This document shows, piece by piece, positions 43,369-51,864 of a DNA stretch of 64,000 nt; the first letter of the stretch is position 1; every line of letters starts with the position of its first letter. A program made the position numbers and the translations under genes. The DNA is from Microvirga terricola. Its GTDB lineage: Bacteria; Pseudomonadota; Alphaproteobacteria; Rhizobiales; Beijerinckiaceae. The stretch spans positions 434,001 to 498,000 of the forward strand of contig NZ_JAATJS010000002.1 in NCBI RefSeq assembly GCF_011777495.1, given 5' to 3'. Below the pieces are notes generated by a model. The model was not told where the DNA came from. It was given only the letters and a program-made list of their open reading frames with translations, and did no database searches.

Positions 43369-45408
43369 ATGGCACCCAACGGCAGAGGACCGGCGGGCCC
43401 GCGATGCATCGCCATCGTAGGCCCATTCCAAAGCGGCAAGACCACCCTCCTGGAGGCGATCCTGGAGCGGACCGGGGGGATAACCCGGGCAGGTCGCGTG
43501 ACCAACGGGGACACGGTTGGAGATGCAAGCGCGGAGGCCCGCGCACACGTCATGAGCATCGAGCCCAACGTGGCGACCGTTCAATTTCTCGGCGAAACCA
43601 TGACCTTCGTCGATTGTCCCGGCTCCATGGAATTCATGCACGAGATGCACAACATCGCACCCGTTTGCGACGCAGCCGTCGTCGTGTGCGAGGCGGATGA
43701 GCGCAAAATCCCCGCCCTCGAAATCGTCTTGCGCGAGCTGGAAGAGGCGGACATTCCGCGCTTCCTCTTCATCAACAAGATCGACACCGCAACAAGGCGC
43801 GTGCGTGAATCCCTGTCGATGCTGCAACGCGCATCGCGCACACCGCTGCTGCTGCGCCAGATTCCGATCTGGAAGGATGGCATCGCCGTCGGCTTCATCG
43901 ATCTCGCGTTGGAGCGCGCCTTCATCTATCGCGAGCACGCGCCGAGCGAAGTGGTTGATCTGCCTGATGTCGAGGCGCTGCGCGAACGCGAAGCGCGCTT
44001 TGCGATGCTGGAGCGATTGGCTGATTACGACGATGAGTTGATGGAGGAGTTGATCTCCGAGATCGAGCCTCCACGCGACCGTGTCTTCGACGATCTGGCA
44101 CGCGAATTGCGAGAGCGGCATGTCATGCCTGCCTTCATCGGCTCCGCGGATCGCGGTAATGGCGTGACGCGATTGCTCAAGGCGTTGCGGCATGAAGCGC
44201 CGGGCTTGGACAACACCCGTGCTCGCCTTGGTGTTTCTCCGGAAGGCGCGCCGCTCGCGCAGGTGATGAAGACGTTGCATATGGGGCAGGGTGGCAAGCT
44301 CTCGATTGCCCGCATTCTGCGCGGAAGCTTCCATGAGGGCGATACGGTGCTCGGCTCGCGCGGCGCGGAAGCGCGCGTGGGAAGTCTGCTCTCGCTCGTC
44401 GGCACCGCGACCACGCGGGTCGGCGAAGTGAAGGCCGGCGACGTCGCGGGCTTCGGACGGCTCGAAGGCATCGCGACGGGTGACAGTTTCGCGATGGACA
44501 AGACCCGCCCCGAGGCCATTCTGTCTCAGGCGCCGCCGGAGCCGGTTTATGCGGTGTCGGTCAAGGTCAAGGATCGCAAGGACGATGTGCGCCTCTCCAG
44601 CGCGCTGACCAAACTGACGGAAGAAGATCCCTCTCTGACGGTCGATGCCCGCCCTGACATGGGCGAGATCCGTCTGCTCGGGCAGGGAGAGATGCATCTG
44701 CGCGTCGTCGTGGAGCGGCTCGCTTCTCGCTTCCAGGTCGGAGTCGAGACGGGCAGGCCGCGTGTGGGTTATGCCGAGACGATCCGCTCCCACGCCTCGG
44801 CGCGCGGGCGGCACCGCAAACAGACCGGCGGCCATGGTCAGTTCGGCGATGTGATGATCGAGATCCGGCCTTTGCCACGTGGCGAGGGGTTCGCGTTTCA
44901 GGACAGCATCACCGGTGGCGTGGTGCCCCGCCAGTACATTCCCTCGGTCGAAACCGGCGTGCGGGACGCGATCAAATCGGGGCCGCTCGGCTTCCCCGTC
45001 GTCGATCTCGCCGTCGAACTGACGGACGGTTCCTACCACACCGTGGATTCGTCGGACGCGGCTTTCCAGGCGGCGGCAAGGCTTGCTCTCGCGGAGGCTT
45101 TGCCAAAGGCGAAGCCCGTTCTGCTGGAGCCGATCCTGTCCGTCGAGATCACGACGCCGACTGAAGCATTGTCCAAGGCCACGGGGCTCGTGACCGCGCG
45201 GCGAGGGCAGATCCTCGGTTATAACGGGCGGCCGGGATGGTCCGGCTGGGATGTCATCAGCGCCACAATCCCAGAGGCGGAGATCGGTGACCTGATCGTG
45301 GAACTGCGGTCGGCCACGGCCGGCGTGGGGACGTTTTCGACCAAGTTCGACCATATGGCCGAACTGAGCGGACGCCCCGCCGAGATGGTTCTGCACAAAG
45401 CGCACTAA
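43369..45408 (+). CDS. Elongation factor G-like GTPase
   Basis: 679-residue translational GTPase of the EF-G-like (FusA2-type) group. G1 GPFQSGKT (18-25), G3 DCPG (82-85) and G4 NKID (136-139) are present, followed by domains II-V (VGYAETIRSHA, RGRHRKQTGGHGQFGDV). Unusual: the switch I sequence RGITI, invariant in true EF-G, is not found before G3, where EARAHVMSIEPNVAT stands instead. A specialised role rather than housekeeping translocation is therefore likely. GGGAAGGAG precedes ATG 43369. Longer in-frame starts run back into the terminator. Confidence 0.9.
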   Translation: MAPNGRGPAGPRCIAIVGPFQSGKTTLLEAILERTGGITRAGRVTNGDTVGDASAEARAHVMSIEPNVATVQFLGETMTFVDCPGSMEFMHEMHNIAPVCDAAVVVCEADERKIPALEIVLRELEEADIPRFLFINKIDTATRRVRESLSMLQRASRTPLLLRQIPIWKDGIAVGFIDLALERAFIYREHAPSEVVDLPDVEALREREARFAMLERLADYDDELMEELISEIEPPRDRVFDDLARELRERHVMPAFIGSADRGNGVTRLLKALRHEAPGLDNTRARLGVSPEGAPLAQVMKTLHMGQGGKLSIARILRGSFHEGDTVLGSRGAEARVGSLLSLVGTATTRVGEVKAGDVAGFGRLEGIATGDSFAMDKTRPEAILSQAPPEPVYAVSVKVKDRKDDVRLSSALTKLTEEDPSLTVDARPDMGEIRLLGQGEMHLRVVVERLASRFQVGVETGRPRVGYAETIRSHASARGRHRKQTGGHGQFGDVMIEIRPLPRGEGFAFQDSITGGVVPRQYIPSVETGVRDAIKSGPLGFPVVDLAVELTDGSYHTVDSSDAAFQAAARLALAEALPKAKPVLLEPILSVEITTPTEALSKATGLVTARRGQILGYNGRPGWSGWDVISATIPEAEIGDLIVELRSATAGVGTFSTKFDHMAELSGRPAEMVLHKAH

Positions 45409-45427
45409 GCCATTGAAGGATTGGATG

Positions 45428-45458
45428 AATGGCCGGTTTCCGCCCGAAACCGGCCATT
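45428..45458. terminator. Strong hairpin between the EF-G-like gene and fadD
   Basis: Perfect 13-bp stem AATGGCCGGTTTC / GAAACCGGCCATT with a 5-nt loop; no long T-run follows. Probably the 3' end of the EF-G-like transcript. Confidence 0.65.
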
Positions 45459-45552
45459 GTTACGTCTCGACAAACCATCCCCGGCGCGCCAAGTTACCTT
45501 ATGACGGAGACGCCATCTCCCAGTGAACAACCGCGCAAAGCGGAGGACATGA

Positions 45553-47280
45553 ATGAGCGCAACGATTCCGGCGACCGCGTCCGCGGGCGCTTCAGAAGAC
45601 TTCCCCGCACGGCCTTGGGTGCGCTCGTATCCGCCACAGGTTCCCAAGACCATCGATGAAGCCAGGATCGGAACGGTCATCGACATCTTCCGGGAAGGTG
45701 TCGCGACTTATCCGACACGCCCTGCCGCCGAGAGCTTCGGCAAGATAATGACCTATGCCGAGTTGGGGCACGCCTCCAATGCGGTCGCGTCCTGGCTGCA
45801 GATGCAGGGGTTGAAGAAAGGCGACCGCGTCGCGATCATGATGCCGAACGTGATGGCCTATCCGCCCGTCATGTTCGGGGCTCTGATCGCAGGCGCGGAA
45901 GTGGTGAACGTCAACCCGCTCTACACGCAGCGGGAATTCACGCACCAGATGCGGGATTCGGGCGCACGGTTTCTCTTCGTGCTCGAAAATTTCGCGGCGA
46001 CCGCAGCCGATGCACTACCGGACCTCAAGGTCGATCGCGTCGTCATCGTGAAGCCCGGCGATCTTCTCGGCCTGAAAGGCGCGATCATCAATCTCGTGTC
46101 GCGCTATGTGAAGAAAGCGGTGAAGCCATTCCACATCACGGGTGCGGTGCCCTTCAGCGCGGTTGTCGCCGAAGGCAGGAAACGGCCGCCGCAGCCGACG
46201 CTCGTAACACCGGACGACATCGCGTTCCTGCAATATACGGGTGGAACGACGGGCGTTGCGAAGGGCGCGGTGCTGCTTCACCGCAACGTCGCGGCGAACG
46301 TTCTGCAATGCGAAGCCTGGATGCGGCCTTTCTTCGGTGAGCGGGAGGATCACGTGATGGTGACCGCACTGCCGCTCTATCACATCTTCGGCCTGACCGT
46401 TTGCGCGCTCTTCATGACGAAGATCGGCGGTTGCCAATTGCTCATCGCCAATCCTCGCGACATCGCCGGTTTCGTAAAAACCCTCAAGTCACACCGCATC
46501 ACGCTGATGTCGGGGGTCAATACGCTCTACAACGCGCTCGCCAATGCGCCGGGCATCAAAGATGTGGATTTCTCGCAGCTCGTTTTTGCGGTGTCGGGAG
46601 GCATGGCGACACAGGCTGCTGTCGCCAAAAAATGGAAAGAGGTGTCCGGGCAACCCATCGTCGAGGGCTATGGTCTGTCCGAAACTTCGCCGGTGGTCTG
46701 CGCCAACCGGCTCGACATCGAAGAGTTCACTGGCACCATCGGCTATCCCTTGCCGTCGACCGATGTTTCTATCCGCAACAGCGACGGCGCGCCTCTGCCG
46801 TTCGGCGAGAGGGGCGAATTGTGCGTCAAGGGACCGCAGGTCATGCCGGGCTATTGGCAGCGTCCCGACGAGACCGCGAAGGTCATGACGGCGGACGGCT
46901 ATTTCCGCACCGGCGACGTGGCGGTGATGCAGCCGGACGGTGAGATCAAGATCGTGGACCGGATGAAGGACATGATTCTGGTTTCCGGCTTCAACGTCTA
47001 CCCGAACGAGGTCGAAGACGTTTTGGCCCATCATCCGGGTGTCATGGAAGCGGCGGTGATCGGTTTGCCGGATGAGCAATCGGGCGAAGCGGTGGCGGCT
47101 TATGTGGTGCGTCGCGATCCGACCCTGACTGCGGATGCACTGCGCGCCTATTGCCGCCAGAACATGACCGGATACAAGGTGCCGCGCCACATCGAGTTCC
47201 GCGATGCGTTGCCCAAAACCAATGTGGGCAAGGTGCTGCGCCGGGTGCTGAAGGACGAGGTTCTGCCGCCTGCCTCATGA
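45553..47280 (+). CDS. fadD: Long-chain fatty acid--CoA ligase
   Basis: 575-residue AMP-forming acyl-CoA synthetase. The P-loop-like AMP motif is LQYTGGTTGVAKGAVLLHRN; GYGLSETSPVV and the hinge VDRMKDMILVSGFNVYPNEVE follow, and the catalytic lysine of the C-terminal lobe is in KTNVGKVLRR. Activates fatty acids for beta-oxidation or lipid synthesis. Start ATG 45553 sits 6 nt after GGAGG; the overlapping ATG at 45549 is out of frame. Confidence 0.93.
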   Translation: MSATIPATASAGASEDFPARPWVRSYPPQVPKTIDEARIGTVIDIFREGVATYPTRPAAESFGKIMTYAELGHASNAVASWLQMQGLKKGDRVAIMMPNVMAYPPVMFGALIAGAEVVNVNPLYTQREFTHQMRDSGARFLFVLENFAATAADALPDLKVDRVVIVKPGDLLGLKGAIINLVSRYVKKAVKPFHITGAVPFSAVVAEGRKRPPQPTLVTPDDIAFLQYTGGTTGVAKGAVLLHRNVAANVLQCEAWMRPFFGEREDHVMVTALPLYHIFGLTVCALFMTKIGGCQLLIANPRDIAGFVKTLKSHRITLMSGVNTLYNALANAPGIKDVDFSQLVFAVSGGMATQAAVAKKWKEVSGQPIVEGYGLSETSPVVCANRLDIEEFTGTIGYPLPSTDVSIRNSDGAPLPFGERGELCVKGPQVMPGYWQRPDETAKVMTADGYFRTGDVAVMQPDGEIKIVDRMKDMILVSGFNVYPNEVEDVLAHHPGVMEAAVIGLPDEQSGEAVAAYVVRRDPTLTADALRAYCRQNMTGYKVPRHIEFRDALPKTNVGKVLRRVLKDEVLPPAS

Positions 47281-47310
47281 GGCGGCACGCATCGAACAAG
47301 CCTCTGAAAA

Positions 47311-47337
47311 GAAAAAAGCCGGGCACAAGGCCCGGCT
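47311..47337 (-). terminator. Intrinsic terminator for leftward transcription
   Basis: Stem AGCCGGGC / GCCCGGCT with a 5-nt loop; on the minus strand the stem is followed by TTTTTTC. On the plus strand there is no T-run, so it serves transcripts coming from the lsrB side. Confidence 0.78.
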
Positions 47338-47501
47338 AAGTAGAGGTCTGACAAAAGTCAAAACCTTCCAGAGGGAACGGCCGACACGGCAGCGCCGGGA
47401 GGAAGAAAGCGATGCCGCGTTGAAATCAGCCGATGCTCATATCGACTGCATCGCGCCCTTTTGCAATGCAACATGCCTCATAAAAGGGCTGCGCAGAATG
47501 C

Positions 47502-47609
47502 ATGGCTCATCTTAAGAGCCTGAAAGCGTTGCTGGCCATGGAGCTTGGCCGTGCGCTCAAGCCGAATTCATTCGAGGTAGTCACGGAACCGTTACAGCCA
47601 CGCTTGTAA
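47502..47609 (+). CDS. Possible 35-residue protein
   Basis: ATG 47502 to TAA 47607-47609, peptide starting MAHLKSLKALLAMELGRALK. It has an amphipathic helical start and follows a TGC-rich dyad 13 bp upstream. The ribosome site is weak (AAAGGG, 13 nt upstream). No family recognised; it may be a small regulated protein or chance. Confidence 0.3.
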   Translation: MAHLKSLKALLAMELGRALKPNSFEVVTEPLQPRL

Positions 47610-47650
47610 ACTGCGGCCCCTCCGCAGCGCGCTTTCGCGTCGCACGAGCC

Positions 47651-48559
47651 TCAGAACGTCCAGCGCTGAGCCTTGGTGATGAGGAAGTCGCGGAAGGCCT
47701 GCACGCGGGCGACCGAGCGCATTTCCTCGGCATAGACGAGGTAGCTGTCGAGCGACGGCATCTCGATATCGCGCAGGATCTGCGTGAGGTTGGGATTGCC
47801 GACGACCGCGTAGTCCGGCAGCACCGCGATGCCCGCGCCTGTCTCAACCGCGATCTTCAGCGCGGTGATGTTGTTGACGACGTAGTGGTACTGGCGCGGC
47901 TCGCGCCCGTCGCGGCCGGCGGTGGCGAGCCAGTGCACGGCCATGAGATAGGACGGCTGGTCGCCGCCGAAGGAAATGATGCGGTGCTCGTCGAGATCCT
48001 CCAGCGTCTTCGGTTCGCCGAACCGCTTCAGGTAGTCGTTCGACGCATAGACGTGGAAGTGCACGGTAAAGAGGCGGCGCTGGATCAGGTCCGGCTGGGC
48101 GGGGCGGCGCAGGCGGATCGCCACGTCCGCCTCGCGCATGGCGAGATCGAGTTCCTCATTGGAGAGGATCAGCTCGACGCGCACATCTGGATAGAGATCC
48201 ATGAACTCGGAGATGCGCTGGGCGAGCCAGATCGAGCCGAGGCCGACAGTCGTGGTGACCTTGAGGTCACCGGAGGGGCGCTCGCTCGTTTCCACCAATC
48301 GGGCCTTGGTGGTTTCCAGCCGCATGCGCATGTCGCGCGCGGCGCGGAACAGCAGGTCGCCTTGTTCGGTCAGGATCAGGCCGCGGGCATGGCGGTGGAA
48401 GAGGGGGGCCTTCAACTCGCGCTCGAGCGCGCTGATCTGGCGGCTGACGGCGGATTGGCTCAACCCTAGATCATCACCCGCCCGCGTGAAGCTGCCCGCT
48501 TCCGCGACGGTATAGAAAATCCGGATCTTGTCCCAATCCACGGCGTATTCCCCCGACAT
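47651..48559 (-). CDS. lsrB: LysR-type regulator LsrB/VtlR
   Basis: 302-residue LysR-family regulator. N-terminal winged helix-turn-helix DWDKIRIFYTVAEAGSFTRAGDDLGLSQSAVSRQISALERELK and a co-inducer domain beginning GDLKVTTTVGLGSIWLAQRI. The sequence and its place directly after trxB match rhizobial LsrB and Brucella VtlR. These control redox and envelope functions, small DUF1127 proteins and the AbcR2 small RNA. ATG 48559 chosen; TTG 48571 would add four residues. Confidence 0.9.
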   Translation of the reverse strand: MSGEYAVDWDKIRIFYTVAEAGSFTRAGDDLGLSQSAVSRQISALERELKAPLFHRHARGLILTEQGDLLFRAARDMRMRLETTKARLVETSERPSGDLKVTTTVGLGSIWLAQRISEFMDLYPDVRVELILSNEELDLAMREADVAIRLRRPAQPDLIQRRLFTVHFHVYASNDYLKRFGEPKTLEDLDEHRIISFGGDQPSYLMAVHWLATAGRDGREPRQYHYVVNNITALKIAVETGAGIAVLPDYAVVGNPNLTQILRDIEMPSLDSYLVYAEEMRSVARVQAFRDFLITKAQRWTF

Positions 48560-48653
48560 CCCGCCCTGCAAAGGCAGGTTGTCTTATCTCTTATGAGCAT
48601 CCGGCCTTACGCAACAGGAATTCGATCCGAATGCTAACCAGCTGTTTATAAAG

Positions 48654-49616
48654 TCATTCGGCTGCCTGCTGAGTCACTTCCAGCGCGGCCAAATAGCGCT
48701 CCGTCTCGAGCGCAGCCATGCAGCCCATTCCTGCTGCGGTCACGGCCTGGCGATAGACATCGTCGGCGACGTCGCCGGCGGCAAAGACGCCGGGGATATT
48801 CGTGGCGGTCGAATCGGGCTTGGTCAGGAGATAGCCGCCCGGCTTCATGTCGAGCTGGCCGGCGAAAAGTTCGGTGGAGGGCTTGTGGCCGATGGCGATG
48901 AAGACGCCGTCGGTCTTCAATTCCGAAATCTGGCCGGACACCATGTTCTTCAACCGGACATGGGTGACCGAATTCGGGTTCTCCGTGCCGCAGATTTCCT
49001 CAACGGCCGAGTTCCACACCACCTCGACATTGGGATGCTTGAACAGGCGCTCTTGCAGGATGCGCTCGGCGCGGAACGAGTCGCGGCGATGGACGACCGT
49101 GACCTTGGCGGCGAGGTTCGCGAGGTAGAGCGCTTCCTCCACAGCGGTGTTGCCACCGCCGACGACCACGACTTCCTTGCCGCGGAAGAAGAAGCCGTCG
49201 CAGGTGGCGCAGGCCGAAACGCCGAAGCCCTGGAACAAAGCTTCCGAGGGCAGGCCCAGCCACTTCGCCTGCGCTCCGGTCGCCACAATGAGCGCGTCGC
49301 AGGTGTAGGTCTCGCCGGAATCGCCTTCGAGGCGGAAGGGGCGCTGGTTCAGGTCGACTTTGACGATGTGATCTGAATGCATGCGGGTGCCCACATGCTC
49401 AGCCTGCAGGCGCATCTGTTCCATGAGCCAGGGCCCCTGGATCACGTCGGCGAAGCCCGGATAATTTTCCACGTCGGTGGTGATCATGAGCTGGCCGCCG
49501 GGCTGGAAGCCCGAGATCAACATCGGCTCGAGCAGCGCGCGTGCCGCATAGATCGCCGCCGTATAGCCCGCCGGCCCCGAGCCGATGATGATGAGCTTGG
49601 CATGGGTGTGGGCCAT
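48654..49616 (-). CDS. trxB: Thioredoxin-disulfide reductase
   Basis: 320-residue FAD/NADPH flavoenzyme keeping thioredoxin reduced. FAD motif IIGSGPAGYTAAIYAARA, redox-active Cys136 and Cys139 in SACATCDGFFF, NADPH motif VVGGGNTAVEEALYL and C-terminal GVFAAGDVADDVYRQAVTAAGMGC. Its start abuts the ELM1-type stop codon and lsrB follows 94 bp later, so ELM1-trxB-lsrB is probably one transcript. Confidence 0.96.
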   Translation of the reverse strand: MAHTHAKLIIIGSGPAGYTAAIYAARALLEPMLISGFQPGGQLMITTDVENYPGFADVIQGPWLMEQMRLQAEHVGTRMHSDHIVKVDLNQRPFRLEGDSGETYTCDALIVATGAQAKWLGLPSEALFQGFGVSACATCDGFFFRGKEVVVVGGGNTAVEEALYLANLAAKVTVVHRRDSFRAERILQERLFKHPNVEVVWNSAVEEICGTENPNSVTHVRLKNMVSGQISELKTDGVFIAIGHKPSTELFAGQLDMKPGGYLLTKPDSTATNIPGVFAAGDVADDVYRQAVTAAGMGCMAALETERYLAALEVTQQAAE

Positions 49617-50648
49617 TTAAGAATTCTCCAATGAAAGCGCCGCGTCCGGCAATCCGAGAGCGCGGCGATGGCGGGCCAGCCCTTCGGCAATGGCGCTCGC
49701 AATCTGAAGGGTGGAATTTAAGGGTGTGTAGCCGCGTCCTTCAAGCCGACCCTCGAAGGGATACACAGCTCCCTCCGCCTTCAGGCCGTTCATGAAGGTC
49801 ACGAGCTTGCGATGTCCGCCCGACGGCTCGAACACCAGAAGCGGCCGTCCCGTGGCCGCGGCTTCGCCAACCATGTTGGTGGAATCCGCCGTGACGACGA
49901 TGAAATCCGCAAGCGCCAGAATCGACACGTAAGGATTCTCGCCCGTCCCATCCCAAAAGAAACCGCCATGCTTGCGGGCGAGTTCGGTCAGAGCCTCGCG
50001 CAATTCCCGCGGCGTGCGGCGGGAGGCGGTCATCATCAGGCCGACGCCCGTCGAGGCCAACTCCGTGAGGTGTGCGATGAAGCGGGCAATGTCCTCATCC
50101 GTGAAGCGATGGTGACGGCTGTTGCCGCCCGCGATCACCGCGACCCTCGGCGTCGGGAGATGGACGAGGCGAGGATCGGGCGTCTCGCGCGCTGCCGTCA
50201 GGCGCTCGGCGGAGGCCCGGTGCGGGGAGGTCAGGGTGTTGAGCACATTGGGGCCACGCAGCCGGTCATAGGCAGGCGCCCAAATGAAGTCCGCGGATGC
50301 CGGTCCGGTGCGCGGGTCCTTCAGAAAGACCGTGAAGGTGCGCCCGCCTGACGCCTTCTTCACGAAGCGCATATACGGCACCGAGCGTCGGCCGGAGGCG
50401 ATGAGGATATCGGGGTAGGGCGGGGCGATGGGGCTGCCCGGCGCGCTCGGCCGCTCGCGCGGGTCGATGGGGCCGGAGGGCGCAAACCAGCTGAAAGGGG
50501 CCTTTGGGCGCACGCGCCTGATCTCGGGCTTGAGGCCGAGGGCGTCCATCACGCTCAGGGCCGGAAGCTCGTCTCCCGCCTTTCCGTCCGTCAGGACCCA
50601 GGATGACAGGGCCGGCTGTCCGCTCAGCCCTTCCATTTCACGCAACAT
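49617..50648 (-). CDS. Mitochondrial fission ELM1-like protein (DUF1022)
   Basis: 343-residue protein of the ELM1/DUF1022 family, predicted to have a glycosyltransferase-like double Rossmann fold (VLTDGKAGDE at the start, VAVIAGGNSRHHRF, FIVVTADSTNMVGEAAATGRPLLVFEP). The plant homologue acts in mitochondrial division; the bacterial role is unknown. ATG 50648 chosen. Directly upstream of trxB on the same strand. Confidence 0.9.
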   Translation of the reverse strand: MLREMEGLSGQPALSSWVLTDGKAGDELPALSVMDALGLKPEIRRVRPKAPFSWFAPSGPIDPRERPSAPGSPIAPPYPDILIASGRRSVPYMRFVKKASGGRTFTVFLKDPRTGPASADFIWAPAYDRLRGPNVLNTLTSPHRASAERLTAARETPDPRLVHLPTPRVAVIAGGNSRHHRFTDEDIARFIAHLTELASTGVGLMMTASRRTPRELREALTELARKHGGFFWDGTGENPYVSILALADFIVVTADSTNMVGEAAATGRPLLVFEPSGGHRKLVTFMNGLKAEGAVYPFEGRLEGRGYTPLNSTLQIASAIAEGLARHRRALGLPDAALSLENS

Positions 50649-50763
50649 TCGATCAAGGAGCCTGTGGAGTTCATGAAGTTCGTTGCGACTTAATCGCCAG
50701 CCCTTCTTGTGCTGCCTCTCTACACGGTCTACTCAGCCGAGACGAGCCTTTCCCGGAGTTAAC

Positions 50764-51246
50764 GTGCGCGGACGCCTCGATTCGATAGACTGGGCCATCC
50801 TGAAGGAACTGCAAGCCGACGGCAGCATCACCAATGTGGAGCTGGCCCGTCGTGTCGGCTTGTCGGCACCGCCTTGCCTGCGCCGTGTGCGGGCGCTGGA
50901 AAGCGCCGGCATCATCAAGGCCTATCGCGCCATGCTCGACCCCAAGGCCTTGGGCTTCGAGATCGTGTGCTTCGCCATGGTGCAGCTCGATGTGCAGGGC
51001 AAGAAGGAACTCAACGAGTTCGAGCAGCGCATCAAAGACTGGTCCATGGTGCGCGAGTGCTGGACGCTCTCCGGCGACATCGACTTCATCCTGAAATGCG
51101 TCGCGCCGAATCTTGCGGCCTTCCAGAACTTCGTCTCGGACCTCACGGCGCTGACAAACGTGCGCAACGTTCGCACGGCCCTGACCCTCGACCTGATCAA
51201 GGACGAGCCGCTGGTGCCGATCGAGGAAGCGGCGGAAGCTAACTGA
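50764..51246 (+). CDS. lrp: Lrp/AsnC-family transcriptional regulator
   Basis: 160-residue feast/famine regulator. N-terminal helix-turn-helix LDSIDWAILKELQADGSITNVELARRVGLSAPPCLRRVRALE and C-terminal RAM ligand domain (VQLDVQGKKELNEFEQRI, ECWTLSGDIDFILKCVAPN). Start taken as GTG 50764, 7 nt after GGAG, matching the length of relatives; longer in-frame starts add unlikely sequence. Lies in the lrp-trxB-lsrB-greA neighbourhood. Its 3' end overlaps the next convergent gene by 8 bp. Confidence 0.9.
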   Translation: MRGRLDSIDWAILKELQADGSITNVELARRVGLSAPPCLRRVRALESAGIIKAYRAMLDPKALGFEIVCFAMVQLDVQGKKELNEFEQRIKDWSMVRECWTLSGDIDFILKCVAPNLAAFQNFVSDLTALTNVRNVRTALTLDLIKDEPLVPIEEAAEAN

Positions 51247-51754
51247 TCAACTGCCGCCTGAGCCACTGCACGTAGAACCGCGCCACCTCGACCGCGCGGC
51301 CCGGCTCGTTCGGCGTCAGAATGCTGGTGTTAACCGGCCGGACCGCCAGTTGCGGGTGGCGGGCGAGAATTTCGCCGCGCGGTCCAACCGCCAGAGCCTC
51401 GCCTTCGAGCGAATCCGTGCCGCCTCCGCCGCCCTGAAAACGCCGGTCGCCGCCTCCGCCGTCAGGAAATGGGGTGAGGAAGATCCCGGTCAGGCGCACC
51501 ATGAGACGTGGCCCTCGCCGGTCGATCCGGTCGGCGAAGGCGCGGGTTAGTTCTTCGAGCGTGGCGGCGGCGACAAGATCGGCGAACGGACCGAGCCCTT
51601 TCTCCTTCAGAGCACTTACATCGACCGCGAAAGACGAAAAGGTCTGAGGAAAGACCTGCGCAAAAACTCTCGAATTGGCGGCGCTCCAAAAGCCGACGGA
51701 GCAGGCGACCAGTCTGAGCGCTCCGAGGAAGCGTCGGCGCGAGAGATATTGCAT
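51239..51754 (-). CDS. Tat-exported protein, unknown function
   Basis: 171-residue protein beginning with a twin-arginine signal (LSRRRFLGALRLVACSVGFWSA), so it is likely exported folded and may carry a cofactor or be assembled in the cytoplasm. The mature part has a Gly-rich insert (PDGGGGDRRFQGGGGG) and no known domain. GGAG precedes ATG 51754; the open frame extends to 51868 but that part lacks support. 110 bp downstream of the RTX gene on the same strand. Confidence 0.65.
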   Translation of the reverse strand: MQYLSRRRFLGALRLVACSVGFWSAANSRVFAQVFPQTFSSFAVDVSALKEKGLGPFADLVAAATLEELTRAFADRIDRRGPRLMVRLTGIFLTPFPDGGGGDRRFQGGGGGTDSLEGEALAVGPRGEILARHPQLAVRPVNTSILTPNEPGRAVEVARFYVQWLRRQLIS

Positions 51755-51864
51755 GACCGTTTCTCCGGAGGCTTGAGGCGTCGCAGTAGCATTATCTGAA
51801 ACGCGGCGCATGCGGCCCAGGTTTCGAGCCGTTGTGCTTGTCGTTCCGGAGCGGCGGACGTTCG

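Larger units (their letters stand above)
47281..47650. other. Gene-poor region downstream of lsrB with dyad, small ORF and terminator
   Basis: 370 bp between fadD and lsrB. It holds a hairpin whose T-run is on the minus strand (47311-47337), a perfect dyad GCCCTTTT (47455-47462) / AAAAGGGC (47482-47489) enclosing TTGCAATGCAA, and a 35-codon plus-strand frame at 47502-47609. The terminator lies about 310 bp past the lsrB stop, so lsrB has a long 3' UTR or a small RNA ends there. Confidence 0.45.

Noticed and set aside
43153-45405. 750-codon open frame on the minus strand opposite the EF-G-like gene
   Set aside because: Shadow of the real gene in GC-rich DNA. Its peptide is His/Arg/Gln-rich without motifs, while the plus strand has clear GTPase domains.
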